Of a stretch of 64,000 nucleotides of DNA, positions 16,734 through 25,108 are shown piece after piece. The first letter of the stretch is position 1, and every line of letters starts with the position of its first letter. Below the pieces are notes generated by a model that saw nothing but the letters and a program-made list of their open reading frames with translations, was not told the DNA's origin and searched no databases. The DNA comes from Rhizobium sophorae (GTDB lineage Bacteria; Pseudomonadota; Alphaproteobacteria; Rhizobiales; Rhizobiaceae), in the NCBI RefSeq assembly GCF_013087515.1, contig NZ_JABFCN010000014.1, positions 161,742 through 225,741 of the forward strand, in the 5' to 3' direction. Both the position numbers and the translations under genes were made by a program.

Positions 16734-18278
16734 TCAATGGCTGCGTTCGCTCAGGCCTTCGGTGCCGGAGCGATAATGGGTCAGGGTTCTGTCGGCATGT
16801 TTCAGGCGCCAGGAGAGCGCCTTTTGCGCATAGTCCCGCACGAGCGCGGCATAGGCCGGATCGTCGGCGAGATTGGTGAATTCGTTCGGATCGCGCCGCA
16901 GATCGAAGAACAGCGGCGGCAGCGCTGCGAAATGAACGTATTTGTATCGCTCGTCCTGGATGACGCAGAGGCTGCAATCATTCATGCCGAGGCCGAGGAA
17001 ACTCTGCGGCTCGGAATAATAGACGTCGCGGAAGTCGTATTCGTAGTGCAATTCGGTGCGCCAATCCTGCGGTCGGCCCTCGCTGAGGAAGGGCAGCAGC
17101 GACAGCCCGTCGCAGGCGTGCGGGATCTTTCCGCCGAGCCAGTCGAGTATGGTCGGCATGACGTCGATGCTCTCGGTGAAGCCGCTTTCGATCGCGCCGG
17201 CGCGAGCATTTTCGCCGGCGTCCTTGATGACAAGCGGAATGCGGAAGCTCGGATCGTTGTAGCCGATCTTGCCGAGCAGGTGATGATCGCCGAGCTGCTC
17301 GCCGTGGTCGCTGGTGAAGATGATCAGCGTATCGTCCCACTGTCCGGCCTCGTCGAGATAGTTAAAGACCCGGCCAAGGCAATCGTCGACCTCGGTGATC
17401 AGGCCGCAATAGGTCGCGCGCATCTGGCGCAGTTCCGCTTCGTCGAGCGTTGCGCCCGACCCTTCGGCGCCCTGGAAGAAGGAGCCGCGGCGGATGCTGT
17501 CGACATAGAATTTCATCAGCGGATGTTGTGCAGCCTCGGTGTCCGGGTTGGCCGCGCGGATCGGCGCCGGCATGTCTTCCGGCTGGTACATGGCATGATA
17601 GGGAGCAGAGGCGACGAAGGGCGGATGCGGCCGGTAATAACCGAGATGCAGGAAGAAGGGCTTGCCGTCGCGGCCCTTGAGATAGGTCAGCGCCCGCTCG
17701 GTGAAGAAGGTCGAGTCCGAAAATTCCTTCGGAATGCGTGACGGACGGTCGGTGGCGCCGGCAACGGCGTCCTCGCCTTCGGGCAGCCAGATATCAGGAC
17801 GATGCTCCGGCAGCTCGAAGCCGTTCTGTGCCACCCAGCCGAAATAACCCTCCATATTGGGCTCGAAGGCGCCGACTGGATGGAAGCCGTCCATCAAGTC
17901 GCCAAGCACCCTGAAGCGCGGATCGTTCGGCGAAGTGGTGCGCGGATCCGGCACCGTCGTCGTATAGCCGATCAGCGCCGGATCGTAGCCGACGCCGCGC
18001 AGCGCCTTGCCCAGATTGAGGTGGCGCTGGTCGAGTGGCACGGTGTTCTGCACGGCGCGATGGTTCATCAGATAGAGGCCGGTGAGCAGGCTCGCACGGG
18101 CCGGACCGCAGGGAACGCAGGTCGTCACATGGTTTCTGAAGGTCACGCCCTCGCGACAGAGCCGGTCGAGATTAGGCGTCTTCAGAAAGTCGCTTTTCCC
18201 GTCGGCACGCAGAACGTGCGGAACGAAATCGGCTCGCCATTGGTCAACGACGATGAGGAGAACGTTTTTCTTTCGCAT
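16734..18278 (-). CDS. pehA: Phosphonate monoester hydrolase / arylsulfatase-superfamily enzyme
   Basis: Alkaline-phosphatase-superfamily hydrolase of 514 residues. The sulfatase motif CGPAR places the cysteine converted to formylglycine at residue 57. Residues Asp12, Tyr105, Thr107, His218, Asp324, His325 and Lys337 all fall where I recall them in the R. leguminosarum phosphonate monoester hydrolase, whose length is also 514. The characterised enzymes cleave phosphonate monoesters, phosphodiesters and, promiscuously, sulfate esters. No signal peptide is present, so it acts in the cytoplasm. It is the first gene of an operon with a Dpp-type importer, implying that intact esters are imported and then cleaved. 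pehA is the name used for the Burkholderia homologue. Confidence 0.92.
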   Translation of the reverse strand: MRKKNVLLIVVDQWRADFVPHVLRADGKSDFLKTPNLDRLCREGVTFRNHVTTCVPCGPARASLLTGLYLMNHRAVQNTVPLDQRHLNLGKALRGVGYDPALIGYTTTVPDPRTTSPNDPRFRVLGDLMDGFHPVGAFEPNMEGYFGWVAQNGFELPEHRPDIWLPEGEDAVAGATDRPSRIPKEFSDSTFFTERALTYLKGRDGKPFFLHLGYYRPHPPFVASAPYHAMYQPEDMPAPIRAANPDTEAAQHPLMKFYVDSIRRGSFFQGAEGSGATLDEAELRQMRATYCGLITEVDDCLGRVFNYLDEAGQWDDTLIIFTSDHGEQLGDHHLLGKIGYNDPSFRIPLVIKDAGENARAGAIESGFTESIDVMPTILDWLGGKIPHACDGLSLLPFLSEGRPQDWRTELHYEYDFRDVYYSEPQSFLGLGMNDCSLCVIQDERYKYVHFAALPPLFFDLRRDPNEFTNLADDPAYAALVRDYAQKALSWRLKHADRTLTHYRSGTEGLSERSH

Positions 18279-18573
18279 GGAGCCCCCATTTATGCGGGGC
18301 TGTTTGAACCGCGATTATTGCAGCGCGATGACCACTTTTTCAAAGTTCCATGACATTGAACGGATCGTTGGTTTCTTCGCTTTTATTCCAGAAGCGTCAT
18401 GTGGTTGTAATATTCACGACACGCCCATCCCCTCCGCGGGTGATATGATATCACCGCCGCATACACTGTCGTTTGCTGTTCTTCGAGATCCGCCGGAGTG
18501 CTTCCCGCGGCAGATCAAGCAGGCGGGCAATATCTCCTACGATCAGACCTGCCGGATCGGTGCTCGACTGAGC
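18279..18573. other. Intergenic region with operon promoter and palindrome
   Basis: This 295-bp stretch lies upstream of the hydrolase operon and downstream of the sugar-transporter operon, all on the minus strand. It should carry the terminator of the latter and the promoter of the former. The only clear structure is the 17-bp palindrome described separately; no convincing coding frame or strong hairpin terminator was seen. Confidence 0.6.
18439..18455. promoter_or_regulatory. 17-bp perfect palindrome, candidate operator
   Basis: GGTGATATGATATCACC has 8-bp arms around a single central base. It lies about 160 bp upstream of the phosphonate monoester hydrolase start codon. Its symmetry and AT-rich core fit a dimeric regulator; GntR-type regulators are one possibility. 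No regulator gene for this operon is adjacent, so the binding protein would be encoded elsewhere. Confidence 0.55.
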
Positions 18574-19644
18574 CTATACCAAGTGATCCGTCGACGCGTC
18601 GAAGAGATGGATTTGGTCCGGATCGACCGAAAGTCCGATCATATCTCCTGCCTTGACCCTGTCGCGGCGCGTTTCGACGATCGTCAGTTCCGGCTGGGTC
18701 TCTGCGACGATGAAGGTCGAGGAGCCGGTCGATTCGACGAAGGCGATAGGCACATCGAAGCTGCCATGCCCGGGCTCGACGACGCCGATATGTTCCGGCC
18801 GGATGCCGGCGATGAGCTTGCGCCCGGCCTCGATGGCGCGGGTGATCGCGAGCGTCTGCTTCACTGCGCCGAAATCCAGGATAAGGCTCGTGCCGCCTTC
18901 CGCGGCAATCGCGGGAATGAAATTCATGGCCGGCGAACCGATGAAACCGGCGACGAAGCGGTTTGCCGGGCGGTCGTAGAGGTCCAGTGGCGCACCCTGC
19001 TGTTCGATGATGCCATCGCGCATCACCACCACATGGTCGGCCATCGTCATCGCTTCGACCTGGTCGTGCGTGACGTAGACGAAGGTTGCGTGCAGACGGT
19101 CGTGCAGCGACCGGATTTCCTTACGCATGTGGACGCGCAGCGCAGCATCGAGATTGGATAGCGGCTCGTCGAACAGGAAGGCCTTGGGATGGCGGATGAT
19201 GGCCCGGCTCATGGCGACACGCTGGCGCTGGCCGCCGGAAAGCTCGCGCGGATAGCGCTTCAGGAGATGCGAAAGACCTGTCGTCGCCGCCACGTCCTCG
19301 GCGGCCTTTTTGGCCTCGGCCTTGGCGATGCCGCGAATGCGCAGGCTGTAGGTCAGGTTTTCCTCGACCGTCATATGCGGATAGAGCGCATAGGACTGGA
19401 AGACCATGGCGACGTCGCGCTTGCGCGGCGGCACGCCGTTCATTAGCTCGCCGGCAATCCTGAGATCGCCCGACGAAATGCTTTCGAGGCCGGCAAGCGA
19501 GCGCAGCAGCGTGGACTTGCCGCATCCCGACGGGCCGACAAGTGCGACGAAGGTGCCCTTGGCGATCGAAAGGTCGATGTTCTTCAGGGCGTGGAAGGCG
19601 CCGTAATATTTGTTGACGCCTCTGAGCTCGATCTGCGTGGTCAT
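18574..19644 (-). CDS. Sugar ABC transporter ATPase (UgpC/MalK family)
   Basis: ATPase of 356 residues with Walker A GPSGCGKST, signature LSGGQRQRV, Walker B FLFDEPLSNLD and VTHDQVEAMTMAD, the standard MalK/UgpC pattern. The C-terminal TOBE/MalK regulatory domain (GIRPEHIGVVEPG) is present. Its start at 19644 overlaps the preceding permease stop by 4 bp. It is the last gene of the operon that starts at the Gfo/Idh/MocA gene; the permeases and binding protein lie immediately upstream. Confidence 0.92.
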   Translation of the reverse strand: MTTQIELRGVNKYYGAFHALKNIDLSIAKGTFVALVGPSGCGKSTLLRSLAGLESISSGDLRIAGELMNGVPPRKRDVAMVFQSYALYPHMTVEENLTYSLRIRGIAKAEAKKAAEDVAATTGLSHLLKRYPRELSGGQRQRVAMSRAIIRHPKAFLFDEPLSNLDAALRVHMRKEIRSLHDRLHATFVYVTHDQVEAMTMADHVVVMRDGIIEQQGAPLDLYDRPANRFVAGFIGSPAMNFIPAIAAEGGTSLILDFGAVKQTLAITRAIEAGRKLIAGIRPEHIGVVEPGHGSFDVPIAFVESTGSSTFIVAETQPELTIVETRRDRVKAGDMIGLSVDPDQIHLFDASTDHLV

Positions 19645-20468
19645 TTGAGGGCTCCAGAGGTGAGGCCGGATACGATGCGGCGCTGCAAGAGAACGAATAT
19701 GGCGAGGATCGGCGTCACATACATCGTGGCGTAGGCCATGATGTTGTTCCACTCGTTGGTGTTCGGCCCCATGAAGGAGTTGAGGCCGACGCTTGCCGGC
19801 TGAAGCTCGGCCGCCTGGATCATCGACTTCGAATAGACGAATTCGCCGAAGGCCTGCATGAAGATCAGGATGGCGCTGACCAGGATGCCGTTGCGGGCGA
19901 GCGGCAGCACGATGTTGAAGAAGGCGCCGACGCGTGAATTACCGTCGACGAGTGCCGCTTCCTCCAGCTCCTGGGGAACGCTCATGAAGGTGGCGCGCAC
20001 CAGGATGACGAAGAAGGGCATGCTCTTTGCCGCGACCGCGATGATGACGGCAAGGCGCGGAGTGGAAAGCAGGCCGAGCTGCGAGAAACCGACGAAGATC
20101 GGCGTGATCATCAGCGATGCCGGCAGGACCTGCAGCATCAGGATCAGGAACAGGCCGATATCCACCCAGACATTGCGGTATCTGGCGAGCACATAGGCAC
20201 AACCGACGCCAAGCAGGGTGATGAGCGCCACGGAGCCGAGAGCGATGACCAGCGAATTCCAGAGGTAGCGGCCCATGTCGCGGCTTTCCCAAACAGCGGC
20301 ATAGGTGCCCCATTGCGGCGCTGCCGGCCAGAAGCTCGGCGGCGTCGCGAACATCTCCGAGCCGCTTTTCAGCGCGGTGATGTACATCCAATAGAGCGGG
20401 AAGAGATAGATCGCCGCCATGACGATTGATATGGCGAGCATCAGGCGGTCGCGGTTCGTCGTATTCAT
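19641..20468 (-). CDS. Sugar ABC transporter permease (MalG family)
   Basis: Inner-membrane permease of 275 residues with six predicted membrane segments. The EAA loop is at ELEEAALVDGNSRVGAFFNI (about 172-191). The C-terminus ends in VSGLTSGALK, as is usual for MalG-like proteins that contact the ATPase. It partners the MalF-type permease upstream, with a 4-bp start/stop overlap. Confidence 0.92.
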   Translation of the reverse strand: MNTTNRDRLMLAISIVMAAIYLFPLYWMYITALKSGSEMFATPPSFWPAAPQWGTYAAVWESRDMGRYLWNSLVIALGSVALITLLGVGCAYVLARYRNVWVDIGLFLILMLQVLPASLMITPIFVGFSQLGLLSTPRLAVIIAVAAKSMPFFVILVRATFMSVPQELEEAALVDGNSRVGAFFNIVLPLARNGILVSAILIFMQAFGEFVYSKSMIQAAELQPASVGLNSFMGPNTNEWNNIMAYATMYVTPILAIFVLLQRRIVSGLTSGALK

Positions 20469-21367
20469 CCGCGCACCTCGTGGCGCGTGGACCGGACATA
20501 GACGACCGACGCGAACATGACGAAGACGATCATGATGACGGAGATCGTCGCGCCCTTGGCGAAGTCGTATTGGCGGAAGGAGAGATCCCAGGCCCAGTAT
20601 TGCGTGACATTCGACGAATTGTTCGGCCCGCCCGACGTGATCGCGGCGAAAAGATCGAACTGCTGCAGGGTGAAGATCAGGCCGAGTGCGATGATGGCGC
20701 CGATGGTCGAGCGCATCATTGGCAGCGTGATCGTCCAGAAACGCTGCCAGACATTGGCGCCGTCGAGTTCGGCCGCCTCAAAGAGATCGGCAGGAATGCC
20801 GGCGAGGCCGACGGAGAGCAGGATCATGTTGAACGAGGTGCCGAGCCAGATATTGGCGATGATGACGGCATAGAGCGAATAATGCGGGTCCGAGCGCCAG
20901 AAAATGTTGCCGGAGATGATGCCGCTTTCTTTCAGGATGAAGTTCAGCACGCCGAAATCGCCTGAGAGAATCCAGTTCCAGATGGCCCCGACGACGAGGC
21001 CGGGCATAACCCAGGAGACGAGGAACAGGCCGCGCATCCACGAGGCGCCGGGAAAGTTGACCCAGAAGAACAGCGCCAGGCCGAAGCCGATCAGGAACTG
21101 GCCGGCGATGGAGCCGACGACGAAGATGACGGTATTATAGAGGATCGGCAGCGTTTCCGGCTGCGCGAAGAGGTCGGTATAATTCTTGAAGCCGACGAAG
21201 GGACGCGAGAAGGTGCCGAGGCTGAACATGTCGACCTCCTGGAAGCTCATCACGACATTGTAGATCAGCGGCAGCCCCGCCATCAGGAACAGAAAGCCGA
21301 GCGGGAAGGCGACCAGCACGATATCGAAACCGCGACCGTCCCTGACGCTCATCAGGATCCTTTTCAT
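20465..21367 (-). CDS. Sugar ABC transporter permease (MalF family)
   Basis: Inner-membrane permease of 300 residues: TM1 FDIVLVAFPLGFLFLMAGLP, then a short periplasmic part with FVGFKNYTDLF, the membrane core and the EAA loop DLFEAAELDGANVWQRFWTI. The ATG at 21367 follows an excellent ribosome site (CGGAGGACGC). The frame extends 38 codons upstream into the intergenic repeat region, which is not coding. It belongs to the operon at 24893-18574. Confidence 0.92.
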   Translation of the reverse strand: MKRILMSVRDGRGFDIVLVAFPLGFLFLMAGLPLIYNVVMSFQEVDMFSLGTFSRPFVGFKNYTDLFAQPETLPILYNTVIFVVGSIAGQFLIGFGLALFFWVNFPGASWMRGLFLVSWVMPGLVVGAIWNWILSGDFGVLNFILKESGIISGNIFWRSDPHYSLYAVIIANIWLGTSFNMILLSVGLAGIPADLFEAAELDGANVWQRFWTITLPMMRSTIGAIIALGLIFTLQQFDLFAAITSGGPNNSSNVTQYWAWDLSFRQYDFAKGATISVIMIVFVMFASVVYVRSTRHEVRG

Positions 21368-21448
21368 GCGTCCTCCGATGCTCCGAACGGGGCCGCCTGG
21401 CGCATAATGCGGAAGACGGCCCCTGCCGGGAGGAAATGGTTGAGTTAT

Positions 21449-21642
21449 CACTTCTCGCCCCCAAGGGAAGAAGAGGAACAAGTGGCGCCCCCGGCCCTTC
21501 GCTTTGGGCTCAGGGCGTTCGTCGCTGCAATCGATTCACTGGATCGATTGCTTCGGCTACGCCGAACCGCTCCTCACCCCCTTATCTGCCTTTTGGGCAT
21601 CTTCTCCCCGCTAGGGAGAAGAGGGAGCAAGAGGCTGACTCG
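21449..21642. repeat. Mosaic of intergenic stem-loops between binding-protein and permease genes
   Basis: The stretch contains several consecutive inverted repeats. GCAATCGAT/ATCGATTGC (21527-21551) is followed at once by TTCGGC/GCCGAA (21552-21566). CTTCTCCC/GGGAGAAG (21601-21621) is preceded by a CTCACCCCCTTATCTGCC-like segment that resembles known rhizobial intergenic repeats. It fills the gap between the binding-protein gene, upstream in transcription, and the MalF-type gene. Stable structures there can protect the 3' end of the binding-protein message and reduce read-through. Confidence 0.7.
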
Positions 21643-21649
21643 ACGCTAG

Positions 21650-22882
21650 CTAGCCAAGCACGGCCTTGATCTTATCCGCGGCCTGGTCGAGGGCGTCCTT
21701 CGGGCTCATCTGGCCGGTGAGTGCCGCCTGGATGGCGTCCTGGATCGCCTTGGAGATCTTCGGCCATTGCGGATGGGGGCCGCGCGGCTTGGCGTATTTC
21801 AGCTGTTCGAGGAAGACCTTGAGGGCGGCATCCTTCAGCGGCTGGCCGGTCTCGGGGATCGAGATGTCGGAACGCGCCGGAAGCTGGCCGAAATTCTTGA
21901 ACATCTTGTCGTCTTGTGAGGCGAAAAATTCGAGCGCCTTGAAGGCTTCGGCCGGATGTTTGCTGGTGGCGAAGATCGCCCAGTTGAAGTCGCCCATGGC
22001 CGACGAGCGTTCAGCCCCTTCCTTCGGGACCGGAAGCAGGGTGACGCCCCAGTCGAACTTCGCTTCCTGGCTCATGCGGTCGAGCTCCCAGGGACCCGAG
22101 ATCGCCATTGCCGCATTGCCTGAGTTGAAGGTGCCGGTCGAATCCCACTGGCCGCGCGTCAGTGTATCGGGAGAAGCGAGCTTCTCGTCCATGATCGTCT
22201 TCCAGACCTCCAGCGCCTTCACCGCACCTTCGGCATTGATGTGCTCATAGCTGCCGCCGCCCATCTGGGCCCAGGGAAGGAACTGGAAGGTGCCTTCTTC
22301 GTTGGCCTTGGCCGAGAAGGCGAGACCGTAGACGTTCTTGGCGGGATCGGTCAGCTTGCGCGCATCCTCGACGAGCTCGTCCCAGGTCTGCGGCGGCTTC
22401 GCCGGATCGAGGCCCTTCGCCTTGAACATGTCCTTGTTGTAGTAGAGCGCGATCGTGTTGGTCGCCTTCGGCACGCCAAAATACTTGCCGTCCCACTCGA
22501 CCGATTTCAGCGGTCCCGGGAAATAGTTCTCAGGCTTGATGACCGTCGACTTGGAGATCATATCGGTGAGATCGAGGAAGGCGCCGCGCGACGAGAACAG
22601 CGCGTGCTCTGGATTGTCGACGGCGATGATGTCGGGCGCCTGACCGGTCGCATAGGCGCGCATGGCCTCGGTGACGACGTCGTCGAACTGGATCAGCCGA
22701 TATTCGATCTTGATGCCGTTGTTCTGGGCATTGAACTCCTTGACAAGATTCGGCGCCGGCTGGATGTCCCTGTCCAGCGACCAGAGCGTCAGCGTGACGT
22801 CCTCGGCCTTGGCCGAAAGGCCGGTGAACGAAACGCTTGCAAGCGCGAGAGCGCCCAGAATTGCATATTTGCGGATAGCCAT
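21650..22882 (-). CDS. Sugar-binding periplasmic protein (SBP family 1)
   Basis: Extracellular solute-binding protein of 410 residues. The Sec signal peptide [19 protein letters not shown]...SAKA is followed by mature [13 protein letters not shown]. Family features are [50 protein letters not shown] and [11 protein letters not shown]. The ATG at 22882 has a GGAGGAGAACC ribosome site, so the longer frame is not used. It supplies the transporter encoded downstream. The neighbouring isomerase and dehydrogenase suggest a sugar, polyol or sugar acid as ligand. Confidence 0.92.
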   Translation of the reverse strand: MAIRKYAILGALALASVSFTGLSAKAEDVTLTLWSLDRDIQPAPNLVKEFNAQNNGIKIEYRLIQFDDVVTEAMRAYATGQAPDIIAVDNPEHALFSSRGAFLDLTDMISKSTVIKPENYFPGPLKSVEWDGKYFGVPKATNTIALYYNKDMFKAKGLDPAKPPQTWDELVEDARKLTDPAKNVYGLAFSAKANEEGTFQFLPWAQMGGGSYEHINAEGAVKALEVWKTIMDEKLASPDTLTRGQWDSTGTFNSGNAAMAISGPWELDRMSQEAKFDWGVTLLPVPKEGAERSSAMGDFNWAIFATSKHPAEAFKALEFFASQDDKMFKNFGQLPARSDISIPETGQPLKDAALKVFLEQLKYAKPRGPHPQWPKISKAIQDAIQAALTGQMSPKDALDQAADKIKAVLG

Positions 22883-22944
22883 GGTTCTCCTCCTTTGTGG
22901 TTGTCCCCGTTTCCGGCAATTCCTCCTTGCCGGCCACGATATCA

Positions 22945-23847
22945 TCAGATCGGATCGACGACGAATTCGCCGCCCCGGGCATGCTTGAGGTGGTTCAGCG
23001 CGTAGACCTGGCCGGTCATTTCAAGCGCATCGCGATAGACAGGGTCGTGCCAGCCTTCGATATCGATCGAGCCCGACCAGCCGGCAAGGCGCAGCTCGGA
23101 AATGATGTCGGTCCAGTTGCTGTCGCCGAAGCCCGGCGTGCGCATGAAGACGAACTTCTCTTTACCGAAGATGCCGTGTTCCTTGATGACTTCCCAGCGG
23201 ATGGTCGCGTCCTTGCCGTGGACGTGGAAGAACTTGTGCGCCCATTTGCGGATCTGCGGCAAAGGGTCGATCAGATAGACCATCTGATGGCACGGTTCCC
23301 ACTCCAGCCCGATATTATCATCCGGCGTCTCATTGAAGATCAGTTCCCAGGCATCGGGATTGTGGGCGATGTTCCAGTCGCCGCTTGCCCAGTTGCCATC
23401 CATGGCGCAATTCTCGAAGGCGATCTTGACGCCCTTGTCGGCGGCACGCTTGGCAAGCTCGCTCCAGATCTGTTTGTAGCGAGGCAGGCTGTCGGTCAAC
23501 GGCTTGCCGCGGATGCGGCCGGTGAAGCCGGCAACGCAGGTGGCGCCGAAGTGATGGGCATTGTCGATGCATTCCTTCCAGCCCTGCAGCGTCTCGAGGT
23601 CGATCGCGCTCTCTTCCAGCGGATTGCCGAACATGCCGAGCGTCGAGATGGTGATGTCGCGGTCGCCGATCGCATCGAGGCAGCGCTTGCCGAGTTCGGC
23701 AAGGTCCTGGCCCTTGGTCGTCTGCCAGAAGAAGGGTTCGAAGCTTTCGAAGCCCAAGTCGGCGATCTCGCCGATGCGGGTTGCGGCATCGCCTTTGTTA
23801 CCGCTGACCATGGTGCCGATACGAATGGATTTTGCAGAGTTGCTCAC
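22945..23847 (-). CDS. Sugar phosphate isomerase/epimerase-like TIM-barrel protein
   Basis: Xylose-isomerase-like (AP endonuclease family 2) TIM barrel of 300 residues. Candidate metal ligands are the acidic and histidine residues in [30 protein letters not shown] and [10 protein letters not shown]. The start is a GTG at 23847 ([11 protein letters not shown]) with AGGATC upstream; the first in-frame ATG would remove the first strand of the barrel. It lies 11 bp downstream of the Gfo/Idh/MocA gene. A dehydrogenase plus isomerase next to a sugar importer suggests oxidation followed by isomerisation of a carbohydrate, as in inositol or rare-sugar pathways. Confidence 0.87.
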   Translation of the reverse strand: MSNSAKSIRIGTMVSGNKGDAATRIGEIADLGFESFEPFFWQTTKGQDLAELGKRCLDAIGDRDITISTLGMFGNPLEESAIDLETLQGWKECIDNAHHFGATCVAGFTGRIRGKPLTDSLPRYKQIWSELAKRAADKGVKIAFENCAMDGNWASGDWNIAHNPDAWELIFNETPDDNIGLEWEPCHQMVYLIDPLPQIRKWAHKFFHVHGKDATIRWEVIKEHGIFGKEKFVFMRTPGFGDSNWTDIISELRLAGWSGSIDIEGWHDPVYRDALEMTGQVYALNHLKHARGGEFVVDPI

Positions 23848-23858
23848 GTCACTTGATC

Positions 23859-24893
23859 CTATGCTGAAATTTCGACGCGCCTGCCCGTCTTGGCGCTTTC
23901 GATCGCGCCGAAGACCATGGCAAGGCTTCGGATATTGTCGGAATTGACCGTCTCGGGCCGTTTGCCGGTGCCGATCGCCGCGATGAAGTCGGCGATGACG
24001 CTGGCATGGCCATGGGTTTCCTCGTCATGTTCCGGACCGGGAACGTTTACGGCAACAGAACCGCGTAGAAGGCCGGGCTCTTCGCCGGCGATGGTCGCCT
24101 TGAAATTCTCTTCGCCATCCCAGGCGAGCATTCCGTTCGAACCGACGAGGCGCCACTGGCTTTCCCAGCTGGTGCGCTCGCCCTCGGCGCACCAGGAGCC
24201 GCGATAGGTGAAGACGATGTCGTCGGAAAATTCGAAGATGGCATTGGCCGAGGCGCCGTGGCGGTACCATGAACCCTTCGGATTGCGCTCGACGCAATAG
24301 ACGGCAAGCGGCTTCCTGTCGGCGACGTAACGGGCGGCATCGAAGGTGTGGATCGCCATGTCGAGAAGCAGCACGTTGTCCATCTCTTCGCGGAAGCCGC
24401 CGAAATGCGGCGCCAGGAAGAAGTCGCAATGGATGCCGGTGAGTTCTCCGATCGCGCCGCTGTCAACGAAACGGCGCAGGCGCCTGATGCCCGATATGAA
24501 GCGACGGTTCTGGATGACGGCATGGATGCGGCCGGTCTCGGCGGCAAGATCGATCAGCGCGGCACCCTCGGCAAGCGAGGCCGCCATCGGCTTTTCGCTA
24601 AGCACATGGCAGCCCGCCTTGAGGGCGGTGGAAACGATGTCGTAGCGTGCGGCCGGAATGACGATGTCGAAGACCAAGTCGGCCTTTGTGGCCGCGATGA
24701 CGTCGGACAGGTCCGAACCGATGAGGGCGCCTTCAAGGCCGAACTCCGCGGCGAGCTTCTCCGCCGTCTCCCGGTTCAGGTCGACGAGGCCGACGATGGT
24801 GATCGAGTCGGCCAGCAGAGGGTTGGAAGCAATGGCTCGCAACCAACCTTTGGACATAGCTCCGCACCCGCACAGAATGGCACTGAATTTCAC
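23859..24893 (-). CDS. Gfo/Idh/MocA-family oxidoreductase
   Basis: NAD(P)-dependent dehydrogenase of 344 residues. The Rossmann motif reads CGCGAMSKGW at the N-terminus, and the conserved SEKPMA lysine motif lies near residue 95. The start is GTG at 24893, preceded by GGAGGAAATC; the longer ATG frame would run through the operator at 24941. It is the first gene of the sugar-transport operon. Substrate and stereochemistry cannot be read from the sequence. Confidence 0.88.
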   Translation of the reverse strand: MKFSAILCGCGAMSKGWLRAIASNPLLADSITIVGLVDLNRETAEKLAAEFGLEGALIGSDLSDVIAATKADLVFDIVIPAARYDIVSTALKAGCHVLSEKPMAASLAEGAALIDLAAETGRIHAVIQNRRFISGIRRLRRFVDSGAIGELTGIHCDFFLAPHFGGFREEMDNVLLLDMAIHTFDAARYVADRKPLAVYCVERNPKGSWYRHGASANAIFEFSDDIVFTYRGSWCAEGERTSWESQWRLVGSNGMLAWDGEENFKATIAGEEPGLLRGSVAVNVPGPEHDEETHGHASVIADFIAAIGTGKRPETVNSDNIRSLAMVFGAIESAKTGRRVEISA

Positions 24894-24940
24894 GATTTCC
24901 TCCAGGGGAACGGTGTCAACTCTCCTCGTGACACGCACTC

Positions 24941-24954
24941 CGTAAACGTTTACG
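24941..24954. promoter_or_regulatory. LacI-type operator
   Basis: CGTAAACGTTTACG is a perfect 14-bp palindrome with a central CG, a classic LacI-family site. It lies 48 bp upstream of the GTG start of the dehydrogenase operon, in the intergenic region shared with the divergent LacI-family gene at 25109. It is the natural target of that regulator. Confidence 0.85.
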
Positions 24955-25042
24955 ACTGTAGGCGAAAACATTTTGCGGTGTCAATAGACGGCAAATGGGA
25001 AATTACAGGCCCAGATCCGGACGGATCTGAATTATAGAAATG

Positions 25043-25090
25043 GAGCATGATGTCGTCCGAAAACCGCGCACACTTTTCGGCATCATGCTC
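25043..25090. repeat. 48-bp palindromic intergenic repeat, copy 3
   Basis: The outer arms GAGCATGATG/CATCATGCTC and inner arms CCGAAAA/TTTTCGG both pair perfectly. One base in the loop differs from copy 1. The element ends 18 bp before the LacI start at 25109, so it occupies the 5' leader of that gene and may affect its translation. Confidence 0.9.
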
Positions 25091-25108
25091 CCGGGAAAAT
25101 CGTCAGCG

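Noticed and set aside
648..25090. CRISPR-like reading of the 48-bp repeats
   Set aside because: The three copies are more than 10 kb apart, each in a separate intergenic region, with no spacers or cas genes.
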